Below, in pieces: positions 7,719 to 16,100 of a DNA stretch of 20,043 bases. Position numbers and translations under genes: made by a program. This DNA is from JAWVZU01 sp033722075 (lineage in GTDB: Bacteria; Pseudomonadota; Gammaproteobacteria; Xanthomonadales; SZUA-38): positions 1 to 20,043 of the forward strand of contig JAWVZU010000037.1 of assembly GCA_033722075.1 (NCBI GenBank). Direction: 5' to 3'. The stretch's first letter is position 1. Each line of letters begins with the position of its first letter. The notes under the pieces were generated by a model. That model saw only the letters and a list, made by a program, of their open reading frames with translations. It searched no databases and had not been told where the DNA came from.

Positions 7719-9809
7719 TCAGGAACAGGGCAGGGTGATCGTGAATTCCGCGCCCGGCTGGCGGTTTCGCACGTCGACCTTGCCGCCCATGGCGCCCGCC
7801 AGCTGCTGGACCAGGGCCAGGCCGATACCGGTTCCGACGGTCTCCCGGGTGAGCTCGCTTTCGGGTCGGTAGAAGAGGCGGAAGATCTTCTTCATCTGGC
7901 GCCGGGGGATGCCCGGCCCGTGATCCCGGACCGAGCACTGGAGCTGGCCATCGACACGGCGAAAGCCCAGCTCCACCCGCCGGGTTTCGGCGCAGCCGGA
8001 GAACTTGATGGCGTTGTCCACCAGGTTGATCATCACTTGGCTGAAGACATCGGGGTCGACCAGCACTTCCGCTTCTCCTGCGCGACCGTCCTGGTCGATT
8101 TCGAGCTCGAAGCCGGCGGCCTCCGCCTGGGCGCCCAGCTTGGAACGCACCAGGTCGATGAGCTCGTCGCCGCGCATCGGCTGCAGGTCCAGCCGCGATT
8201 CCTTGTGGGTGATCCGCGAGAGCTGCAGCACGTTGCTGATCAGCCTGGACAGCCGTTCGCTCTCGTCGTGAATGTAGTCGTAGTAGGTTCGCACCTTCTC
8301 CTGATCGGTCCAGCCGGCGCGCAGCATCTCCGCATACATGCGGATGGAGGTCAGCGGCGTCTTCAGCTCGTGACTGACCGCGGAGACGAAGTCCCGCTGC
8401 TGTTCGGCCAGCTGGAGCTGGCGCGATCCGGCCCGGTACAGGAGCCAGGTTCCCAGGCAAAGCACCAGGGCGAGGATACCGCCGACCCAGGCAAGAACAC
8501 GGCCGCCGGGACCCGCGGGCAGCTGGTTGACGGTGAAGATCAGTTCCAGTTCTTCCAGCGGGCTGGGCATGCGCGCTGCATGAACCAGGGTTCCCGCAAG
8601 CGCCTCGCTGGCGCCGGTGTAGCTGCGCGCTGTCGAGCCGTTCACGGCATGGATGACCTCGCCCCGCAACGCCACCAGCAGGTCGCTGCTTCGGGCGACC
8701 GCGGCGTTGCGAAAGGCCGGGACGATCAAGCCCTCGATAAAGGGGCCGGGCTCGATGAGCATTCCCTGGACCACCCGTCCTGCTTCGCGCCAGGCATAAC
8801 GGAACAGCACGAACTGGCCGCCGTCCAGCAGAGCGAAGCCAAGCGGATCGACCTCGCTCTCGAAGGTATTGATGCGGTAGTCGCCGAACTGGTTGACCGC
8901 TTCATCCGGCCGGGCCCCGAGCTCCTGTTCGGGAACCAGGTTCGCCTCGCGGCGCTTGCGCCGTTCCGGAGCGGGTTCCTGCGCTGCAGCGGCGGGTTCT
9001 TGCGCTTCTTCGCCCACCCGGTCCAGCTTCAGGTCCGCCACCCGGCCAAGCGTTTCCGGCATTTGCTGGCGTAGCTCGGCCGGGGTCTGGGATTTCTGGA
9101 GGTCGTCGAAAGACCGTGTCCCGGCAGCGGCTTCTTCATGCTCCGGGCGTTCGGCCCGGGCCTCCTCCTTGGCCTCGGCAACCCGGGAACCCGCATAACT
9201 GCTCTGCGTCTGGGGCTTCAGAACGTCCTTGTCGGCCGTCGCGGCATTACCATCGTCCTCTTCCGGTTCCGCCGCCATCAGGGCATCGCTTGCGTTCTCA
9301 CGTGCCGCCCTCGGCGACACCGGCGTCCGGTGCTGGACCAGTTCATTGCTCGACAGGATATCGTAGAGCCGTGCGGCCTGAGCCGAGCGCCGGGCAATCT
9401 CGTCGCGGGTGATACCGAACTTCTCGCCGGCCTGGCCTTCGGGCGGAACGATCGGGGTGGAAAACCGGCCCGCCGGGTCGACCTGAAAATACCCGATCAG
9501 GCCCGGCACCTCCGTGGGGACCGGAAACTCCGACAGGGGGGAACGCTGCAGGAAGTTGGCTGCCTCCCCGCCCTCGACGACCAGAAAGTCGTAGTCCGTC
9601 ACCGGCCGCTGGTCCTCAGTGGCGATCCAGGCGGTCAAATCTCCGGCGATGCGGGTGGCCAGGTCTTCGGCAAGAACCTGCTGCTGGTGCAGCGCCTCCC
9701 ACTTCAGCTGACCGTAGGCCTGGCGGATCAGCAGCACGCTTGGCAGCGCGAGCGCAAGGAAGAATCCAACCAGTATCCAGCGCAATGTGCGTCGATCAGC
9801 CTGCATCAT
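7719..9809 (-). CDS. Sensor histidine kinase with a large interrupted periplasmic domain
   Basis: This is a 696-residue membrane histidine kinase. TM1 is at about 11-28 and TM2 at about 438-458, leaving roughly 410 residues outside. The cytoplasmic core is complete: H480 in FVSAVSHELKTPLTSIR, N box NLVDNAIKFS (595-604), G1 DHGPGIP (629-635) and G2 GTGIGLALV (659-667). The sensor part has a front block (about 65-165, with DYDFLVVEG and GLIGYFQVD), then a charged Glu/Ala-rich stretch (about 165-305) that looks disordered, then a back block (about 306-430). I did not recognise the sensor fold. ATG 9809 overlaps the response regulator stop as ATGA; ATG 9806 is equally possible. It surely phosphorylates that regulator. 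The signal is unknown; the divergent pspA operon hints at envelope stress. Confidence 0.92.
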   Translation of the reverse strand: MMQADRRTLRWILVGFFLALALPSVLLIRQAYGQLKWEALHQQQVLAEDLATRIAGDLTAWIATEDQRPVTDYDFLVVEGGEAANFLQRSPLSEFPVPTEVPGLIGYFQVDPAGRFSTPIVPPEGQAGEKFGITRDEIARRSAQAARLYDILSSNELVQHRTPVSPRAARENASDALMAAEPEEDDGNAATADKDVLKPQTQSSYAGSRVAEAKEEARAERPEHEEAAAGTRSFDDLQKSQTPAELRQQMPETLGRVADLKLDRVGEEAQEPAAAAQEPAPERRKRREANLVPEQELGARPDEAVNQFGDYRINTFESEVDPLGFALLDGGQFVLFRYAWREAGRVVQGMLIEPGPFIEGLIVPAFRNAAVARSSDLLVALRGEVIHAVNGSTARSYTGASEALAGTLVHAARMPSPLEELELIFTVNQLPAGPGGRVLAWVGGILALVLCLGTWLLYRAGSRQLQLAEQQRDFVSAVSHELKTPLTSIRMYAEMLRAGWTDQEKVRTYYDYIHDESERLSRLISNVLQLSRITHKESRLDLQPMRGDELIDLVRSKLGAQAEAAGFELEIDQDGRAGEAEVLVDPDVFSQVMINLVDNAIKFSGCAETRRVELGFRRVDGQLQCSVRDHGPGIPRRQMKKIFRLFYRPESELTRETVGTGIGLALVQQLAGAMGGKVDVRNRQPGAEFTITLPCS

Positions 9810-10504
9810 GCAGTCAAAAGCCGGTAACCGGCGCCACGGACGGTGATCAGGAATCGGGGATTCTTCGGGTCGTCCTCGAGCTTGCGACGCAGCTTGGCGA
9901 TGTGGATGTCCACGGTTCGGGTCTCGATCTGGGCATCGCGGGCATAGCCCCAGACCCGGCTGAGCAACTCTTCCCGCGACACCGCCCGGTCGCTGTTGGA
10001 GGCCAGGTACTCCACGACCTCCATCTCGCGACGGGTGAAGACCAGTTCGTTTTTGCCGTGACGGCCGGCCAGGTTGGCCGTATCGATCTCCACTTGGTCC
10101 GAAAGCCGGATCATCCGATCGGCGGCGCCGGTGGGCGAGCGGCGCAATACGGCCTCGACTCGCAGCACCAGTTCCGCGACGGAGAAAGGCTTGGAGACGT
10201 AGTCGTCGGCACCCAGCTTCAGGCCGCGGATGATGTCCTCGTCGGCGGTCCGGGCGGTCAGCATGATGATGGGCTGATCACGGTCGACCTCGCGGACCTG
10301 CTCGCAGATCTCGAAGCCGTTGACGCCGGGCAGCATGAGGTCCAGCAGGACCAGATCGAAGGTGCCGCGCCGGGCCAGTTCAAGTCCTTCGTTGCCGTCG
10401 CCGACCGCGGTCACGTCATAGCCGTGAAACACGAACACGTCCACCAGTCCGTCCCGGATGGCGACTTCGTCCTCGATGATCAGGATGCTGGGCTTGCGCG
10501 ACAT
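9806..10504 (-). CDS. OmpR/PhoB-family response regulator
   Basis: This is a 232-residue DNA-binding response regulator. The receiver domain (1-120) shows the acidic pair E11/D12, phospho-acceptor D55 in LVLLDLMLPG, T83 and K105 in KPF. The C-terminal winged helix (about 135-232) has FTRREMEVVEYLA, a VWGYA turn and RTVDIHIAKLRRKLE before a GAGYRL ending, all OmpR-type. The gene comes first and overlaps its kinase by four bases, so the two are co-translated. It is divergent from the pspA-like operon, with two TGTAAA boxes in the shared 165-bp gap that could be its target. A weak AGGAAA lies about 13 bases before ATG 10504. Confidence 0.95.
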   Translation of the reverse strand: MSRKPSILIIEDEVAIRDGLVDVFVFHGYDVTAVGDGNEGLELARRGTFDLVLLDLMLPGVNGFEICEQVREVDRDQPIIMLTARTADEDIIRGLKLGADDYVSKPFSVAELVLRVEAVLRRSPTGAADRMIRLSDQVEIDTANLAGRHGKNELVFTRREMEVVEYLASNSDRAVSREELLSRVWGYARDAQIETRTVDIHIAKLRRKLEDDPKNPRFLITVRGAGYRLLTA

Positions 10505-10562
10505 GGGATCGACACGTTTCCTGGGTTGGTCTCAAGAATATCAGGCAAGTCGCTGATCGGCG

Positions 10563-10579
10563 TGTAAATTGATTGTAAA
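10563..10579. promoter_or_regulatory. Candidate OmpR-type operator: two TGTAAA boxes 11 bp apart
   Basis: TGTAAA occurs at 10563-10568 and again at 10574-10579. The start-to-start distance is 11 bp, one helical turn, as in tandem sites for OmpR/PhoB-type dimers. On the minus strand the boxes read TTTACA and could double as a -35, with TGATAT 19 bases further on as a weak -10 for the response regulator gene. For the plus-strand operon, TAGGAT at 10635-10640 is a possible -10. Binding by the neighbouring regulator is an inference. Confidence 0.5.
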
Positions 10580-10669
10580 CAAGGGCCAGCGCGGTTTTAC
10601 GGAAACCGGTCTACGAAGCGGCGCCGGGCGCTCCTAGGATGGATTCTGCATCCACACGAGGAGACACCC

Positions 10670-11197
10670 ATGGCCATCATCACCCGCCTCAGCCGCCTGT
10701 TTCAGGCCGACGCTCATGCGGTCCTCGACCTGCTCGAGGAACCGGATGTGCTTCTGCGCCACTCGGTCCGCGAGATGGAGCAGGCGGTCGCCGACGAAGC
10801 GGCCGCAATCAAGCGGTTACGGGGGCAGCGGCAACGTACTTCGAACCAGCTCACCGAATTGCGCTCGGCCGTGGAGCAGACCGACCAGGAGCTGGACCTG
10901 TGCTTCGCCAACGACAAGGACGAACTGGCTCGCACCTTCGTGCGTCGCAAGCTCGAATTGGCGGCCTCGATTCGGACCGTCGAACAACGTGGCCAGGAGC
11001 TCGAGCGGCGACTCGAAGACCGCGAGGCCAGCCATCGCGTGAACCAGGCCCGCCTGGATGGGATACGCGAGAAAGCCGAACTGGTGCTGGACCGGGGAGC
11101 GGAGTCGGTCGATCGGGCCAGTCCTCCAGCCGGCGTGTCCGAAGAGGATGTGGAAGTCGCGCTGCTCCGCGAGAAACAGCGGAGGGCTGCGAAATGA
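10670..11197 (+). CDS. PspA/IM30 family protein (short form)
   Basis: This is a 175-residue, highly charged, mostly helical protein. The N-terminus MAIITRLSRLFQADAHAVLD with LLEEPDVLLRHSVREMEQAV matches the helix 0/helix 1 pattern of PspA, Vipp1 and IM30, which bind stressed inner membrane and form ESCRT-III-like polymers. A long coiled coil with repeated RR and QR pairs follows. It is shorter than E. coli PspA (222 residues), and the loss seems to be in the C-terminal helices. A good ribosome site, GAGGAG (10658-10663), precedes ATG 10670. The stop overlaps the next start as ATGA. No pspB, pspC or pspF gene is nearby; a two-component system sits in their place. Confidence 0.85.
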   Translation: MAIITRLSRLFQADAHAVLDLLEEPDVLLRHSVREMEQAVADEAAAIKRLRGQRQRTSNQLTELRSAVEQTDQELDLCFANDKDELARTFVRRKLELAASIRTVEQRGQELERRLEDREASHRVNQARLDGIREKAELVLDRGAESVDRASPPAGVSEEDVEVALLREKQRRAAK

Positions 11198-11757
11198 ACC
11201 GCCGCAGCTTCTTTCAGCAGGTCGTTTTTGCATTCCTGATCAGCGTCTTTGCCGCTCTCGTGGCGTTTGCGCTGGATCCGATTTTCGGCCGACACACCGT
11301 CCTGCGGTTGCTGGTTGCCGTGAGCAGTCTCGCGTACCTCGGCTTCATCGTCAGCGACCGCGGTACCGGCGCAGGGCGACCCACGGCTTTTCTCCTGTGG
11401 CTCGCCGGCGCCGCGATCGCCTGGTGGATGCCGCTGGGCCTGACCGGATACCTGGCAGCGCACGCAGGACTGATCTGGGTGCTCCGCTCACCGTTCAGCT
11501 ATCGCGGCAGCATGCCGTGGTTGTTCGACCTGGGCCTCAGCGCCCTGGCAGTCGCCGCCGGCCTTTGGGCGCTGGTTCAGACCGGCGGCATCGGCTGGAT
11601 GCTGTGGACCTTCTTCCTGGTCCAGGGACTGACCTGCGCGATTCCGACTTCGTGGCCCACCCGTGAAAGGGACTCGGACGCACCGCCCCCGGGCGCTGAT
11701 TTTGACCGCGCCTTCCGCCATGCCGAGCTGGCCGTACAGCGCCTGCTCGCCGACTGA
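11194..11757 (+). CDS. Multi-span membrane protein of unknown function
   Basis: I do not recognise this 187-residue protein. It has about six hydrophobic segments (near residues 10-27, 35-53, 65-82, 86-100, 108-127 and 132-150) and a soluble, charged C-terminal tail of about 35 residues (SWPTRERDSDAPPP onward). ATG 11194 overlaps the pspA-like stop, with GGAGGG at 11181-11186 as ribosome site, so translation is coupled. The vWA gene follows after 19 bases. The open frame runs far back into pspA, but that part is a shadow. Its place between a membrane-binding PspA and an exported vWA protein suggests it is the membrane partner of one or both. It could be a PspC/PspB stand-in, but no sequence match supports that. 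Confidence 0.82.
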   Translation: MNRRSFFQQVVFAFLISVFAALVAFALDPIFGRHTVLRLLVAVSSLAYLGFIVSDRGTGAGRPTAFLLWLAGAAIAWWMPLGLTGYLAAHAGLIWVLRSPFSYRGSMPWLFDLGLSALAVAAGLWALVQTGGIGWMLWTFFLVQGLTCAIPTSWPTRERDSDAPPPGADFDRAFRHAELAVQRLLAD

Positions 11758-11776
11758 CAATAAGTGGAGAACCGAA

Positions 11777-12982
11777 ATGAAAGCCAAATTGTTTGCGATG
11801 ATCCTGCTCACCGCCACCGTGGTCACGGTCGCCCTCTATCCCGGTCAGCGCAGCGGTGCGTACACCGGCGGAAACGTCAAGCCGCCACCGACTCAGGTGG
11901 ACCCGCTGGTCAACGACCAGCCGGTGATCGAAGTCGTCTTCGTCCTGGATACCACCGGCAGCATGGGAAACCTGATCGCCGCGGCCAAGGACAAGATCTG
12001 GTCCATCGCCTCGGGTATGGCGTCGGCCAAACCGACGCCGGAGGTCCGCATGGGCCTGGTGGCCTACCGGGACCGGGGCGACGACTACGTCACTCGGGTG
12101 GTCGACCTGTCCACGGATCTGGATGCCATGTACATGACCTTGATGCAGTTCGAAGCCGCCGGTGGCGGCGATGGCCCGGAGTCCGTGAATCGTGCACTTT
12201 CCGACGCCGTCCACGAGATCACCTGGAGCGACGACCCGTCGACCTACCGCACCATCTTCCTGGTCGGCGATGCGCCGCCGCACATGGACTACGTCGGCGA
12301 AAAACAGTACCCGCAGCTCATGGCCGATGCGCGCCAACGGGATATCGTGGTGAACACGATCCAGTGCGGCAAGGCGGGCGTCACCCGCGTCCACTGGACC
12401 CATATCGCCCAGCTCGCCGACGGGCGCTACTTCGACGTGGAGCAAGACGGCAGTGCACTGGCGATCGCGACGCCGTTCGACGACCAGATCGCCGAGCTGT
12501 CCCGGGAACTGGATGAAACCCGGCTCTACTACGGCTCCCGCGAGGAGCGTGAGGTGGCCCGCCAGAAGGTCGAGACCGCGTCCGAACTCCACCGGCGTGC
12601 GGATAACGACTCGCGAGCCCGGCGCGCCGTATTCAACGCCTCGGCTGGCGGACGCAAGAATTTCCTGGGTGACAAGGAGCTGGTGGACGACGTCGCGACC
12701 GGCCGGGTCGGGTTGGAAGAGATTCCCACGGAGGCCCTGCCGGAGACCCTGCAGGCGATGGCCCCGGAAGACCGGTCGGCCGCGATCACTGAGCAGGCCC
12801 GGAAGCGCAGCGAACTGACCCAGCGCATCCAGGAGCTGGCGAAGAGTCGTGAGAGCTTCATCCAGGACAAGCTGGACGAGGTCGGAGGCGCCGAAGCCTC
12901 ACTGGACTACAAGATCTACTCCGCCGTGCGCGAACAGGCCGAAGCCAAGGGCCTGGAGATGGAGGAGGAGCCGGATTATTAG
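11777..12982 (+). CDS. Exported von Willebrand factor A domain protein
   Basis: This is a 401-residue protein with an N-terminal signal or anchor segment (about 5-20, KLFAMILLTATVVTVAL) and a vWA domain at about 50-235. The metal-binding MIDAS motif is VLDTTGSMG (56-64, a DxTxS form), supported by GGGDGPES (129-136) and the acidic VGDAPPH (163-169). The last 165 residues are charged and helical, likely coiled coil (ELSRELDETR; about 330-400). There is no LPXTG motif and no C-terminal membrane anchor. ATG 11777 follows GGAGA by six bases. It is third in the pspA operon. vWA domains usually bind a protein partner through a metal; the partner here is unknown, and the adjacent membrane protein or the kinase sensor are candidates. 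Confidence 0.88.
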   Translation: MKAKLFAMILLTATVVTVALYPGQRSGAYTGGNVKPPPTQVDPLVNDQPVIEVVFVLDTTGSMGNLIAAAKDKIWSIASGMASAKPTPEVRMGLVAYRDRGDDYVTRVVDLSTDLDAMYMTLMQFEAAGGGDGPESVNRALSDAVHEITWSDDPSTYRTIFLVGDAPPHMDYVGEKQYPQLMADARQRDIVVNTIQCGKAGVTRVHWTHIAQLADGRYFDVEQDGSALAIATPFDDQIAELSRELDETRLYYGSREEREVARQKVETASELHRRADNDSRARRAVFNASAGGRKNFLGDKELVDDVATGRVGLEEIPTEALPETLQAMAPEDRSAAITEQARKRSELTQRIQELAKSRESFIQDKLDEVGGAEASLDYKIYSAVREQAEAKGLEMEEEPDY

Positions 12983-13015
12983 TTGATCTCCGAGACGGGA
13001 CTTCCTGTCGCCGCT
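12983..13015. repeat. 33-bp direct repeat, copy 1
   Basis: The copy starts with TTGATCTCCGAG right after the stop codon of the vWA gene. It matches 13096-13128 at 32 of 33 bases. Inside it, CTCCGAG (12988-12994) pairs with CTCGGAG (13014-13020) and a GACGGGA/TCCTGTC pair forms an inner stem, so RNA from either strand could fold. Confidence 0.8.
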
Positions 13016-13022
13016 CGGAGCT

Positions 13023-13052
13023 GGGGCCTGAAAAGTGCGATTTTCAGGCCCC
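13023..13052. terminator. Perfect 12-bp inverted repeat, probable bidirectional terminator
   Basis: Bases 13023-13034 and 13041-13052 are perfectly complementary around a 6-base loop; the outer stem is GC and the inner stem AAAA/TTTT. It lies between the stops of two convergent genes, where a two-way terminator is expected. There is no T-run after the stem on either strand, so this is not a classical intrinsic terminator. Confidence 0.5.
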
Positions 13053-13072
13053 TCCCATTCCCGGGGGAAATG

Positions 13073-13092
13073 CCGGTCCGTCCATGGACCGG
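13073..13092. repeat. 7-bp inverted repeat related to the palindrome at 1594-1610
   Basis: CCGGTCC (13073-13079) and GGACCGG (13086-13092) enclose a six-base loop. The 17 bases 13075-13091 match the convergent junction at 1594-1610 except at two central bases. It may be a repeated intergenic hairpin of this genome. Confidence 0.55.
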
Positions 13093-13095
13093 AGC

Positions 13096-13128
13096 TTGAT
13101 CTCCGAGACGGGACCTCCTGTCGCCGCT
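13096..13128. repeat. 33-bp direct repeat, copy 2
   Basis: Second copy of the repeat at 12983-13015, differing by one base (T to C at the equivalent of 13002). The copies start 113 bp apart. Its last two bases fall in the stop codon of the GGDEF/EAL gene, so the two copies bracket the whole intergenic region. Confidence 0.8.
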
Positions 13129-16100
13129 AGTTTGGGGACACCTCGTTACAGGCGGCGCGGGCCAGCAGGTTCCGCCCCGCGGCGCTGAGGAAGCTCACGA
13201 GCTCGTCGAAGGGCAGGGGCTCGGAGAACAGGAAGCCCTGGACCTCGCGGCAGCTCGTGCCCTTCAGGAATTCCAGCTGCTCCGGCCGCTCGACGCCTTC
13301 GGCAGTGACCATCAGCCCAAGATCGCTCGCCATGCTCAGCACCGCCCGCACGATGGCAGCTGCCACCCGGTCGTCCTGGATGTTGCGGACGAAGGATTTG
13401 TCGATCTTCAGCTGGTCCAGGGGCAGCCGGTTGAGGTAACTCAGGGACGAGTAGCCTGTCCCGAAATCGTCCATCACCAGCACCACGCCCAGTCGTTTGA
13501 GTCTTCGCAGCAAGTCCACCGAGCGACCGGCGGTTTCCATGACCGCGCTTTCCGTGAGCTCCAGCCGCAGTCGCTTGGGCTCGACGCCCCAGCGTTGGGC
13601 GGCCTCGGCAACGGCTTCCACCAGGTCGTCCTCGTCGATCTGGCGAGCCGAGAGGTTCACCGCCATGGTCAATTGTTCCGGGACCTTCGAATCCAGCTCG
13701 GCGAGCCGGTGGCAGGCCTGGTCCATGACCCACCGGCCGATCGAACCGATCAGGCCCCGTTCCTCGGCAAGCGGAATGAAGGTTTCCGGGCTGATCAGGT
13801 CGCCGCCGGGGTTGTGCCAGCGAAGCAGTGCCTCGACCCCGGCCACCCGGCCGGACTGCATATCGATCTTGGGTTGATAATGCAGCTCCAGCGAACCGTT
13901 TTCGGTCGCTTCGGCGAGGGCCAGCGCCATCTGCATGCGATCGGCGGCGGCCTCGCTCATGCCCGGATCGTAGAACTCGAAGCGTCCCGACCCCCGTCGC
14001 TTGGCAGCCCGCAGCGCCGTGTGGGCGTGGCGAACCAGGGTAGCCGGGTCGTCACCGTGGGCGGGGTGAACCGCCAGGCCGATGGAGCCGGTGACCCGCA
14101 GGACGGAGTCGCCCAGGTCCATCGGCTCGTTGATCGCATCCAGGATGGCCTGGATGCGCTGAACCGTTTGTTCGCGCTCTGCCGGCCGCTCGATCAGGGC
14201 AGCAAACTCGTCGCCGCCGAGCCGCGCGATCGTGTCGCGTTCCCCGAAAAGTGCCTTCAGCCGCCCCGCGATCCGCCGGAGCACGAGGTCCCCCGCGCCC
14301 AGTCCGAGGGATTCGTTGATGCTGGTGAATCCGTCGATGTTGAGGAAGCAGACGACCAGCGACTCGCCCTGTTTACGGCGGGTCAGGGCATAGGTCAGAC
14401 GTTCGTTGAACAGGGTCCGGTTAGGCAGACCGGTGAGCGAATCGTAGTTGGTGAGATAGCGCAGTTCCTCCTCGGACTTGCGGCGTCGGGTAATGTCGGC
14501 GAAGACTGCAACCCAGTGGGTGGCACGGCCGACGTCGTCGGTGACGTGGCTCAACCGCATCATGCTGAGAAAGACCTCGCCGTCTTTGCGCTTCTCCCAT
14601 ATTTCTCCGGACCACTCCCCGCGCTCGCGCAGTGCGTCGCGAATGCGCACCCCGAGGTCCGGGTCGTGCCGATCGGAATTCAGGATCGTCGCCGGACGCC
14701 CTTGCACTTCGTCCCGGGTGTAGCCGGTGATCCGCTCGAACGCCTGGTTCACCTCCAGAAAGCGTCCGTCCAGATCCAGAACCGCGACCGCATCGCGGCT
14801 GTTCTCCAGAATACGGGCGGCCAGCTTCAGGCGCGTCTCGGCGTCCTTCCAGTCGGTGATGTCGCGGCAGGTGCCGGTGACCCGCAGCATCCGGCTATGA
14901 TCGTCCTGTTCGACGACCCGGCCCCGAAAGCGCAGCCATCGCACTTCACCATTTGCGTCCCGAAACGGCGCCGCAATGTCGGTCTGGCCGGTTTCCCGGA
15001 CCTTGGCAACTTCTTCACGGAAGCGGGCCCGGATTGCCGAGCCTTCGATCGCCTCGACGAGATCCGAGGCGCGCATCTCGCCTGCCTGACTCGGAATATC
15101 GAGCAGTTCGGCAAGCTGGGGGCAATAGGCGAAATCCCGATCGGGTTCCCAGTCCCAGAGCCAATCCCCACTGCCCCACAGCGCGAGGTCGAGCCGTTCC
15201 TTGCTGCTTCTCACGCTTGCATGTTCCTGGCGTTCCGCGCGCAACCGGGCGCGATAGTTGCCGATCCCGAGCCATGCGAATCCGCCCAAGGCGAGAGCAT
15301 AGGCGAGGTAGGCGAGGCTGGACCGCCAGGGCGCCGGTGCAACCCGGATCTCCAGCGGCGCATCGCCCGACAGCCAGCGCCCGTCGACCATCTGCGCCTG
15401 AAACTGGAAGCGATAGTCGCCCGCCGGCAGGCCCGTGTATACGGCGCTGCCATCCGAGGGGCGCCAGTCGTCCTCGAATCCTGCCAGGCGGTGGCGATAG
15501 CGAATCAGGTCGGCGGCCAGGTAGTCCAGTGCACGATACTCCAGACGCACCTCATTGCGGTCGTGATCGACCACCAGTGGTTGACGAGGTTTTGCAGTCG
15601 TTTGCTCGTGGGCAACAAAGATGTTGCTCATCAGCACCGGGGGATCGTCGATAGGAGGCTCGAAGTAGTCGGGTCCGATGTGATACAGGCCGGAACGGGT
15701 TCCGATCAGCAGGGAATCGTCTTTCCCGAGACGCAAACTGTGGTGATTGATCCGCCGGTCCGGCAGCCCCGCCAGGCGCACCACGCCGAGATGCTGCAGA
15801 TCGATCCGGGCCAGTCCGTTGTCCGTGGCCACCCAGAGATCGCGGCCGTCCGATGCAAGGCCATTGATCGTGTTACTGGGCAGCCCGGCGTGCGTCCTGA
15901 AATGGACCGGGCGGACCGGGTCAACCAGGACCAGGCCATTGCCGCGGGTCCCGATCCACAAACGGTCGGTGGCGTCCACCGCGATTTCGTTGACGGGCGC
16001 ACCCAGCGGCGGAGTCGCCAGCGGCTGGAATTTCTCACCGCCGCGGTCGAGCCGGAACAGGCCATGACGGTAGGTCGCCGCCACAATGTGGCCATCCGAG

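Noticed and set aside
7719..10504. Possible proteobacterial dedicated sortase two-component system, given a nearby vWA protein
   Set aside because: No sortase gene and no LPXTG motif on the vWA protein are present, and the kinase sensor region does not look like that family.
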